Positions 8,170 through 15,600 of a stretch of 24,834 nt of DNA are shown one piece after another; positions within the stretch are counted from its first letter, which is position 1, and each line of letters opens with the position of its first letter. Below the pieces are notes generated by a model, which was given only the letters and a program-made list of their open reading frames with translations, searched no databases and was not told the origin of the DNA. Position numbers and translations under genes: made by a program. The DNA comes from an uncultured bacterium (GTDB lineage: Bacteria > Actinomycetota > Coriobacteriia > Coriobacteriales > Eggerthellaceae): the NCBI GenBank assembly GCA_905215035.1, contig CAJMOJ010000030.1, positions 1-24,834 of the forward strand, given 5' to 3'.

Positions 8170-8889
8170 ATGCCTATAGAACGAATTATCTTTACTACCG
8201 TTTTCTTTTTTGCTTTCACGCTTAATGCTATTACAGGCTTTGCCGGGGGCATCATTACGATGCCTGTCGGTATTGCAACACTAGGCATTCATACTTCTAT
8301 TGCTGTTATGAATGTACTTGGATTCTGCGCTTCTGCTTTTATCGTTATTTCAGGCTTTAAGCATATCAACTGGAAAGAAGTACGCAAAATCACTCTCACC
8401 ATGGCGGTATTTCTTGTTGTAGGCATATGGCTCATCAATACGGTGCCTCTTGATTTTCTTTTACGCATCTACGGCATATTTATCATTCTCGTTGGTTTGA
8501 AGAATCTGATTCAAAAAGAACAACGTTACTTGCCTAATTGGGCGCTTTGGATTGTTTTGGGTCTTGCAGGATTAATCCAAGGTATGTTTGTTTCAGGGGG
8601 TGCCTGTCTTGTTATTTATGCAATGCAAAAATTCCAAGATAAAGACGAGTTTCGTGCTTCAATCTCAATGGTATGGACAATGCTCAATTTTGCCTATGCC
8701 CTCTATTACTTTATTATTGGAAATTTCACACCGGTCGTTTTTGAGACCTGCGCCATCTGCATCCCCCTCCTCATTGTAGCAACACTTATTGGTAACGCCG
8801 TTGCCAAACGAATTAGCCAAGGCGGGTTTGCAAAGTTTACTAACGTATTACTGCTCGTTGTCGGTACTTTCACCTTCTGTATGGCTTAA
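8170..8889 (+). CDS. TauE/SafE family sulfite exporter-like membrane permease
   Basis: This is a polytopic membrane protein of the TauE/SafE family (formerly DUF81), whose members are proposed to move sulfite, sulfoacetate or other organic anions across the cytoplasmic membrane. About eight hydrophobic segments are visible in 239 residues. The two halves each begin with the family-type glycine-rich motif: TGFAGGIITMPVG near the N terminus and GLIQGMFVSGGACLVIY mid-protein. The ATG at 8170 is preceded by GGTGA at a spacing of five bases, and is preferred to the in-frame TTG (8158) and GTG (8161). It starts 25 bases after ilvA. Its substrate cannot be inferred from the sequence. Confidence 0.85.
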   Translation: MPIERIIFTTVFFFAFTLNAITGFAGGIITMPVGIATLGIHTSIAVMNVLGFCASAFIVISGFKHINWKEVRKITLTMAVFLVVGIWLINTVPLDFLLRIYGIFIILVGLKNLIQKEQRYLPNWALWIVLGLAGLIQGMFVSGGACLVIYAMQKFQDKDEFRASISMVWTMLNFAYALYYFIIGNFTPVVFETCAICIPLLIVATLIGNAVAKRISQGGFAKFTNVLLLVVGTFTFCMA

Positions 8890-9267
8890 CGCTCCCACAC
8901 GATACTTTTGTCCGTACTTTGCGGGATTTCCATAGGATCGATTCGTCTAATTTCGTAACAATAACTACTACGAATAGATCAATACAATCAATAATTTTTC
9001 TTTATCTTATCGACAAATTTTAATCATTTACCTTTTTACCCACAGTTTCTTACGATACATCTCTACCCATTTTCTCTTATTTGGATAATCCTTTTTATTT
9101 TAATGCGCTCAATAATAGAACTACAGATTAGACATCCCCCACGTCTAAATCACTCGGATGTTTAGTCTAATCTGCTGATTTGTTGGTCGACCACACATCG
9201 TATAAAGGAGACCGTATTTGATGACGTAAAACACATCGCCGTCATTGATGACTAAGAGGGGTACATC
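8890..9267 (+). promoter_or_regulatory. Palindrome-rich leader upstream of the MFS gene
   Basis: This 378-base non-coding stretch holds several symmetric elements. GATCGATTCGT (8936-8946) is repeated in inverted form at 8970-8980 with one mismatch. CAGATTAGAC (9124-9133) is perfectly inverted at 9165-9174. The hexamer GTCTAA or its complement occurs at 8945, 9128, 9143 and 9165. A perfect palindrome, TGGTCGACCA, lies at 9184-9193, directly before a -10-like TATAAA (9201-9206). GAGGGG at 9256-9261 is the ribosome binding site of the MFS gene. The density of symmetry suggests transcription-factor binding, but no regulator gene is adjacent and no binding protein can be named. Confidence 0.5.
9124..9174. 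repeat. Ten-base perfect inverted repeat with an internal third copy of the core
   Basis: CAGATTAGAC at 9124-9133 and GTCTAATCTG at 9165-9174 are exact inverse complements. A third, near-identical half-site, GTCTAAATC (9143-9151), lies between them and can pair with the left arm through GATTAGAC/GTCTAAATC with one bulge. ATCC next to the left arm and GGAT before the right arm add possible pairing. As DNA this looks like tandem operator half-sites; as RNA, two alternative hairpins sharing the left arm could form. It is about 95-145 bases upstream of the MFS start codon. Confidence 0.55.
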
Positions 9268-10716
9268 ATGACACGCCTATTAAACGCACAAAACCGAAGT
9301 GGATTAAGCCTACGACACATTTGTGTTGTTGTAACCTGCGCAATACTCTGCTTTACCTGCTCTGGCATGGTATTTAATACATGGTCAATTTTTATTGTTC
9401 CTATATCACACGATCTCGGTGTCGAGACTAACCAATTCACACTCAATGTAAGCATTATTTATCTTTCAGCCGCCTTTATGGCAGCTCCTATGGGTAATAT
9501 AATGGAAAAACATGACTTACGTCTTGTATTTAGTTTCTCAATCCTTTCATGCGCATCAGGATTTTTACTGGGCGCTTGCTGGACTGAAGTGTGGCAATTC
9601 TATCTTTCTGGAATTCTTGAGGGTATTGGAGTTGTTACTATCACCTATCTTGGAGCTCCCACTATAGTTAATCGGTGGTTCAACGTTCACATGGGGCTTC
9701 TCGTAGGCATATGTGTAGCAATGGCAGGAATCGGCGGGGCGGTTTGGTCGCTTGTTGGTGGATATCTCATTGCAGGATTTGATTGGCGCTCAGCGTATAT
9801 GATGTATGGGATCATCATTGTAGTTCTTTGTATTCCCATAACCATCATCTGCATTCGAAGTTATCCGAGTGATGTTGGGCTAAAGCCTTATGGCGCAACG
9901 CACCATTCGTATCGCAATACGTTGCATCATGCAGCTAATGTAGTGTTCAAGAGACCTCAACGCCCCTATACACAAGCAGAACCATCGACCCATACCTTGG
10001 TCTGTCCAGAAAACAAAACTATTACCACCAAAGCTAGCGACATTACCCAAGACACTTCTACTCAAACATCACCTCTCATCTGGGGGACATCGGCAAAAGA
10101 CGCTTTTAGAACTCCCGCATTTTTTACCCTTGCCCTCACCATTGCTCTTTTCAATGCCACCGCTCAAGCAGGCAACCTTTTTCCTACGTATGTCTATCAT
10201 CTAGAAAATAGCGCTATCTTATCCATTACCACTACCGATGCGGTACTCATCGCCTCATTTGTTGCTATGTGCATGCACATCTCGCAAGCAATAGCAAAAA
10301 TTACTTTGGGAGCTATCGCAGATAGGACGATTATTACCGCTCTTTGTATTTCGTGTGGTTGTGGCGCATTAGGCGTTATTCTGATTTGGCAAGGAATTGC
10401 ATACTCAAACGATTGCCTCTACTTTGGATCAGTGCTCTTTGGTTTCTTATATGGCGCAACAAATGTGCTCGGTCCAACTATCACACGAAAGTTATTTGGT
10501 GCGCGTGAGTACACAAAAATTTATTCACGCATCGCTATGATTATTAATATTGCACCCGCTATTTCAACAACCGCGTTTACGACACTTACTCAAATAAGTT
10601 GGGATCTACAATACAGTGTGGTTTTATGCCTTATCGCTCTCATAAGCATACTTTCCTTTATTACTATCTCTCAAGCCAAATCGATTAAACAGACTCTCGA
10701 ACCAAGACAGTACTAA
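9268..10716 (+). CDS. Major facilitator superfamily transporter (OFA-like)
   Basis: This 482-residue inner-membrane protein has two blocks of about six hydrophobic helices, at roughly residues 15-215 and 280-475. They are separated by a hydrophilic, Thr/Ser-rich central loop of about 65 residues, longer than usual. Motifs include APTIVNRWFNVHMGLLVGICVAM in helix 4-5, similar to the NRWF..RG..G motif of oxalate:formate antiporter-like (OFA) carriers, and AKITLGAIADR as the second-half signature. The start ATG has GAGGGG seven bases upstream. It is a single-gene unit: it follows the leader described above and ends before a hairpin terminator. The substrate is unknown; a small organic anion is the family-based guess. 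Confidence 0.85.
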   Translation: MTRLLNAQNRSGLSLRHICVVVTCAILCFTCSGMVFNTWSIFIVPISHDLGVETNQFTLNVSIIYLSAAFMAAPMGNIMEKHDLRLVFSFSILSCASGFLLGACWTEVWQFYLSGILEGIGVVTITYLGAPTIVNRWFNVHMGLLVGICVAMAGIGGAVWSLVGGYLIAGFDWRSAYMMYGIIIVVLCIPITIICIRSYPSDVGLKPYGATHHSYRNTLHHAANVVFKRPQRPYTQAEPSTHTLVCPENKTITTKASDITQDTSTQTSPLIWGTSAKDAFRTPAFFTLALTIALFNATAQAGNLFPTYVYHLENSAILSITTTDAVLIASFVAMCMHISQAIAKITLGAIADRTIITALCISCGCGALGVILIWQGIAYSNDCLYFGSVLFGFLYGATNVLGPTITRKLFGAREYTKIYSRIAMIINIAPAISTTAFTTLTQISWDLQYSVVLCLIALISILSFITISQAKSIKQTLEPRQY

Positions 10717-10770
10717 TGCTAACCGTCCTTGCTCTACCATGCTTTACATCGCATAGTATATGGTCAACCA

Positions 10771-10800
10771 AAAAGGCTATGAATTTACTCATAGCCTTTT
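10771..10800. terminator. Bidirectional-looking intrinsic terminator between convergent MFS and nitroreductase genes
   Basis: A 12-base perfect stem, AAAAGGCTATGA / TCATAGCCTTTT, has a six-base loop (ATTTAC). The A-rich left flank and T-rich right arm give a U-tract in either reading direction. It lies 54 bases after the MFS stop and about 70 bases after the nitroreductase stop, so it can serve both converging genes. Confidence 0.85.
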
Positions 10801-10818
10801 GAAATCTTCCTCTATTAA

Positions 10819-10856
10819 TCTTTATACAAAATTGATTTTACCTTTTTGTATAAAGA
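10819..10856. repeat. AT-rich 13-base inverted repeat
   Basis: TCTTTATACAAAA (10819-10831) and its exact inverse TTTTGTATAAAGA (10844-10856) flank a 12-base spacer, just past the nitroreductase stop. The stem has few G-C pairs, so it is a weak terminator on its own. It may assist the stronger hairpin beyond it or be a protein-binding site. TATACAAAA also resembles -10 sequence on either strand. Confidence 0.6.
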
Positions 10857-10868
10857 ATACGTTTTATG

Positions 10869-11444
10869 CTATTTAATGTCGTAGCGACCTGGTTTACGTT
10901 TAATTGGGTGAGACTCCTGAGCAGGATGACCCAAGATAACGGCTCCTAATAAACGACCCTTATCAGGAGCAAAACGTGCCTCAATCTTTTCGCGCTCACG
11001 CACCACTTCTTCAACCCAGCACGTACCTAATCCTTTGTCGTATGCCAAAAGACAGATATCTTGCATAGCGGCAGCAACCGACTCAATACAACTTGGAAGA
11101 TCGTCTTCACTATACGTTGGTTTTAACAAAAATGCCAAGATGATGCAGGGAGCGCCGCCCATCTCACGAGAGAATTCCATGGTCTCTTCAACAATTTCAG
11201 GATTATTGGCAAAACGCTTTTCAAGCTTTTTGCGATGGGAAAAAGCACTCGTACCCAACAGGTCAAACAATTCATGTAAATCTTCTTTTTTGGTCAACGC
11301 CAAAAAATACCATGGTTGCAAGTTTTGACCCGAAGGAGCCCAAACTGCCTCTTCGAGAATCTCTTCAATGACCTCACGCGCGACAGGCTCATTAGTATAT
11401 TTACGAATACTTCGTCTTCCTTTAATTGCATCAACAAGTTCCAT
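10869..11444 (-). CDS. Nitroreductase family FMN-dependent oxidoreductase
   Basis: This 191-residue protein belongs to the nitroreductase family of dimeric FMN-dependent NAD(P)H oxidoreductases, which act on nitroaromatics, quinones or enones. FMN-phosphate binding is marked by GRRSIRKY near residues 9-16 and APSGQNLQPW near 37-46. The second flavin-contact region is seen in SVAAAMQDICLLAYDKGLGTCWVEE, followed by LLGAVILGHPAQ. GAGGGG lies about five bases upstream of the ATG. It diverges from the metallo-beta-lactamase-fold gene, with a short inverted repeat in the gap, and converges on the MFS gene. The true substrate is not evident, and these enzymes are often promiscuous. Confidence 0.92.
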   Translation of the reverse strand: MELVDAIKGRRSIRKYTNEPVAREVIEEILEEAVWAPSGQNLQPWYFLALTKKEDLHELFDLLGTSAFSHRKKLEKRFANNPEIVEETMEFSREMGGAPCIILAFLLKPTYSEDDLPSCIESVAAAMQDICLLAYDKGLGTCWVEEVVREREKIEARFAPDKGRLLGAVILGHPAQESHPIKRKPGRYDIK

Positions 11445-11488
11445 GATTCCCCTCTCTCCCCTAATTCTTCATGGAAAAACAAGCGATC

Positions 11489-11509
11489 AGCTTATCTTTA
11501 CGATAAGCT
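11489..11509. repeat. Inverted repeat in the divergent nitroreductase/hydrolase promoter region
   Basis: AGCTTATC and GATAAGCT form a perfect eight-base inverted repeat with a TTTAC spacer, 45 bases before the nitroreductase ATG and 79 bases before the hydrolase ATG. With no T-tract and with its position between divergent starts, an operator is more likely than a terminator. No cognate regulator lies next to it. Confidence 0.5.
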
Positions 11510-11587
11510 AATAACATAAAGGTAAGTATACACGCAACCTTGGCAACTAAAGATCACAAGTAACACTACTAAAAGAAAGCTTGATCT

Positions 11588-12631
11588 ATGAGTCGATCAT
11601 ATCCGCAGGTCACGTTTCACACCCATACACTCGGCAAAGTATGTGCACCAGGACTCATTCATTCTCGCTTTGATATTCAAAACTTTCACTATGCAAATCG
11701 CATCGACCTCTATACGCTCTTTGAAGCACAAACAACACCTCATCGCGCACTTTTTGTTGATGTAGGTTTCTATGAATTCTGTGGAACCAGTGCGCTTGAT
11801 TACGCCCTGTGCACCTATGGCGTCTCGTGGAATAATGCACGTGCCTTTATTACACATTTTCATGAAGATCACGACGGAAATCTCACCTATTGTGTCAAAA
11901 AGGGACTGTCGGAAATTAATCACGGCCCCCTTATTTTTTATAGTGATCAACGACGTGATCTCTTTTTGCTTCGTACGGGCCTTAAACAGACTGAGGGTGC
12001 CTGTGTATATCCAGGTACCGAGTTCATCATGGGTAAAAATCATTTTTCACCAGAAGTGCGTGAACGTATGCGCATGCTTGCCAACCACGATCACATTGTT
12101 ATGGGCGACTATAATCTTGAAGTACTCTACACCCCCGGTCATGCACCGGAGCACGCTTGCTTACTTGATCGAAGCAAACATATTCTTTTTGCTGGGGATC
12201 ACATTCTTGACGCAGCACCAGGACATATGCAACTTTATCCTAACGCACATACCCTTAAACACTTTCTCGACAATCTGCAAACACTCAAGACCCTTAATTT
12301 AGAACATATTTATATGAGTCACACCGATGCACTCCAAGGAACACAAACTATTAATTCTTTTATTGATCGCATTATAGAATCTTACGAGGTACAGCTCTAT
12401 CGCATGCAAGAGCTCTTGAGAGATCTATCAATTACACACACTGAAGTAAGTGCCTATGAAGTAGCTGTTGCGCACTATGCACACCATCCGGGTGGCCTAA
12501 AAGCTCAATCTGATTTTATGCGCATGCGCCGCACCGCTATCATCTATGCATATCTTGATTACCTTGTCGATACTGGTTTTCTTATCTCTCGCATAAGAGA
12601 AGATGGGGCTTGCGCATATCGTTGCGCATAA
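11588..12631 (+). CDS. Metallo-beta-lactamase-fold hydrolase
   Basis: This 347-residue cytoplasmic protein has a complete binuclear-metal signature. THFHEDHDGN gives His90, His92, Asp94 and His95. YTPGHAPEHACLL supplies the next histidine, AGDHILD the bridging aspartate and MSHTD the last histidine. The C-terminal 90 residues (from about SFIDRIIESYEVQLYRMQELL) look like a helical, winged-helix-like domain, as in the MBL/glyoxalase II-like hydrolases that carry a BLACT-type tail. No signal peptide is seen, so a true secreted beta-lactamase is unlikely. The ribosome binding site is poor (AAAGAAAG, 11 bases before the ATG). Thioester, lactone or nucleotide substrates are all possible. Confidence 0.85.
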   Translation: MSRSYPQVTFHTHTLGKVCAPGLIHSRFDIQNFHYANRIDLYTLFEAQTTPHRALFVDVGFYEFCGTSALDYALCTYGVSWNNARAFITHFHEDHDGNLTYCVKKGLSEINHGPLIFYSDQRRDLFLLRTGLKQTEGACVYPGTEFIMGKNHFSPEVRERMRMLANHDHIVMGDYNLEVLYTPGHAPEHACLLDRSKHILFAGDHILDAAPGHMQLYPNAHTLKHFLDNLQTLKTLNLEHIYMSHTDALQGTQTINSFIDRIIESYEVQLYRMQELLRDLSITHTEVSAYEVAVAHYAHHPGGLKAQSDFMRMRRTAIIYAYLDYLVDTGFLISRIREDGACAYRCA

Positions 12632-12637
12632 GCCCCA
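12604..12637 (+). terminator. GC-rich hairpin spanning the stop codon of the MBL-fold gene
   Basis: TGGGGCTTGCGCA (12604-12616) pairs with TGCGCATAAGCCCCA (12623-12637) apart from a two-base TA bulge. The TAA stop (12629-12631) lies inside the right arm. The sequence after the stem is AAAATCAAGAGATTGTTTTT: the U-run is displaced by about 14 bases, so termination strength is uncertain. A role in stabilising the mRNA end is also possible. Confidence 0.55.
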
Positions 12638-12686
12638 AAATCAAGAGATTGTTTTTCGAGTAATTCCGTATGATGAATTGTAAGCA

Positions 12687-15600
12687 TTAAGCCTTTTCGT
12701 ACTCAATTTCATCTTCAGTTCTAAAAACGGTTGCATGAGGTGCTGTGCTATCGCCATGTTCAGACTGATTTGCATCTTTCAATGATTCCTGCAGTGATTG
12801 AGCAATGCTTTTTTGCACCTGATTGCGAGAATGCTTCTCGTCTTCCATGTTGGCTTTAGCAACAGAAATCATCAGCTTGATACGATTGAGCTGATTAACC
12901 TCAGAAGCACCTGGATCATAATCAACGGCAACAATATTAGTTTTTTCATAACGACGACGAAGCTCTTTAATGACCGCCTTACCTACTACATGATTAGGCA
13001 AACATGCAAAAGGTTGCGCACATACAATATTGGGTGCACCCGTGCGAATCAATTCACACATCTCGGCCGTAAGCAACCATCCTTCACCCATAGAATTACA
13101 GAGCGACAATATCTCTTCAGCGTAACTTGCTAGTTCAAAGATATCCGTTGCGGGTTCAAATCGATTTGATGCTGCAAGCGCATCATTGGTAGGTTTACGC
13201 AATTTGGCGATAAGATTCAAGGCAATTTTAGCGCCAATTGCCCCTTTCTTAGATTTACCGAGAGGATCCTTCTGAAAGATTGAACCAGCAATCGCGAACA
13301 AAAAGAAGTCAACCAGACCAGGAACTACTGCCTCACAACCCTCTGCCTCAATAACATCAACAACCTGATTGTTTGCGGTTGGGTGGAATTTAACCAAGAT
13401 TTCGCCTACTACACCAACACGCGGTTTTGTACCTTCACCTTGAAGAGGCAAGTTATCAAAATCATCAACAATAGCGCGCACGGTTTGCTTATAACGTCCA
13501 AATTTCTCACCTTCCGCTACCTGTTTTTGGCATTTTGCCATCCAGTAATCAAAAAGGTTTTGAGCTGCGCCCGGTTCAATCTCATAAGGTCGCGTGCGAT
13601 ACAAGCACTGCATCAATACATCACCATAAAAGAGTGCAAAAATAGCGTTATAGAGCATCGTCGCCGAAATCTTAAAGCCTGGATTGGTTTCATCAAGCTT
13701 TTTAAAAGCGAGCGAAATAACTGGAATATGACTAAGGCCTACCGCCTTGAGTGCTTTACGAATCAAAGCGATATAGTTAGTTGCGCGACAACCACCACCC
13801 GTTTGCGTAATAATTACAGCAAGTTTATCGGTGTCATAACGACCTGACATAACTGCTTCCATAATCTGGCCCGTAACCAAAATAGACGGGTAGCAAATAT
13901 CATTGTTGACGTATTTCAGCCCCGCATCAACAGCGCCATGATCCACAGCAGGTAGAAGTTCAAGGTTGTACCCATTTGCTCTAAAGATTGGCAATAAGAG
14001 ATCAAAATGGATAGGCGCCATCTGAGGACAGAGAATGGTATACCCTGCCTCTTTCATCTCTTTGGTAAACTGCGCACGCTCAAACTCTGTCGATGCGCCT
14101 TCACGCTGAATTGAAGCATGTAAATCCTCTGCTTCATTTACGAGCTCAGCTGCACGCGCGCAAGCTTGTGATGGATTAAGCTCATCAGTTGATTTTGAAG
14201 AGCCCAGTGACGCAGCTATATCGCGCGCAGCGACACCCTCACGTGCTCCTGTCTTGTTCTCGATAGCTGCTTCTCGAGCAGACACATCTGCCTCCAGCGC
14301 AGCAATATCAATGCTTCCAATTGGGCATCCGCCAGCAAGACTTGCCTGCTCTGCTCGCTCATCGGCCTGATCTTTAAGTGCAGCCAACAAGCTACGAACA
14401 CGAATACGTGCAGCACCAAGATTGGAAACCTCATCGATCTTTAAAACGGTATAGACCTTATTAGATGCTTCCAAAATCTCTTGTACCTGATCTGTAGTAA
14501 GAGCATCTAAACCACAGCCAAATGAATTAAGCTGGATCAAGTCAAGATCTTCGCGCTGAGTAACAAGTTTGGCTGCTGCATACAAACGCGTATGATACAT
14601 CCACTGATCTACAACGCGAATAGGACGATCAACCTGTGCTAGATGCGCAACAGAATCTTCAGTCAATACCGCTAAACCAAAACTGGTTAACAGCTCAGGT
14701 ATTGCATGATTGATTTCTGGATCCAAGTGATAGGGACGTCCAGCAAGAACAATACCATGCGTTCCGGTTTGTTCCATCCAAGCAAGCGTCTCTGCCCCCT
14801 TTTGATGCACATCATGCTTAAATGCCAGATCTTCTGCCCACGCAGCCTCAACTGCCTCATCAATCTCTTCTTGAGTAGGAAGTGTTCCACCTAAAATGCC
14901 AGGGTGCGCTTCAACAAACTCATGATACATGCGCGTTTTTAAATGATCCTTTTTGTCATAAGGAACAAAGGGGTTTAAAAATGCAATATCAACGTCGTTT
15001 AACTCATCGATATTCAAGCGTAGCGCTTCAGAATAACTCATAACAATAGGGCAATTGAAGTGATTACCTGCTGTCTCATCTTCTTGGCGCTCATATTTTG
15101 CACAAGGCATCCAAATAAAGTCGATATCCTTATCAAGTAAATTCATGATATGGCCATGAGAAAGTTTTGCAGGATAACAAACTGACTCAGATGGCATCGA
15201 TTCAATACCAGCCTCATACGTCTTCTTTGTCGACGCATCAGAGAGCTCTACACGCAAGCCCAGCTTGGTAAAGAAAGTAAACCAGAACGGGTAGTTTTCA
15301 TACATATTGAGCGCACGAGGCAAACCAACCGTTCCACGCGTTGCCTCTTCTTTTGAAAGCGGAACATAATCAAAGAGGCGATGGGTTTTCCAATCAAATA
15401 AATTAGGGACATCAACAAGTTTATCAAAGTTGCCAGCACCTTTTTCGCAACGGTTACCCGTAATAAATCTACGATGTTTGCCTGTTTTCTCATCCACACC
15501 AAAATCATTAATGGTAAGAAGGCAGGCATTTGAACATGCCTTACACCGTACAGAGCGATGGGTTGGCTCAAGAGCAAGCAATGCCTCTTTATTAAGCATG

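Noticed and set aside
9248..9271. Seven-codon leader ORF (MTKRGTS) whose TGA overlaps the MFS start
   Set aside because: The purine-rich segment inside it is the MFS ribosome binding site and it has no clear site of its own. The overlap is probably chance.
11597..12043. 148-codon minus-strand frame opposite the MBL-fold gene
   Set aside because: It is antisense to the metal-binding motif region and has no start signal or domain.
13383..13847. 154-codon open frame on the plus strand inside the fused activase gene
   Set aside because: Its translation is basic and low in known motifs, while the minus-strand frame is continuous and has clear family signatures.
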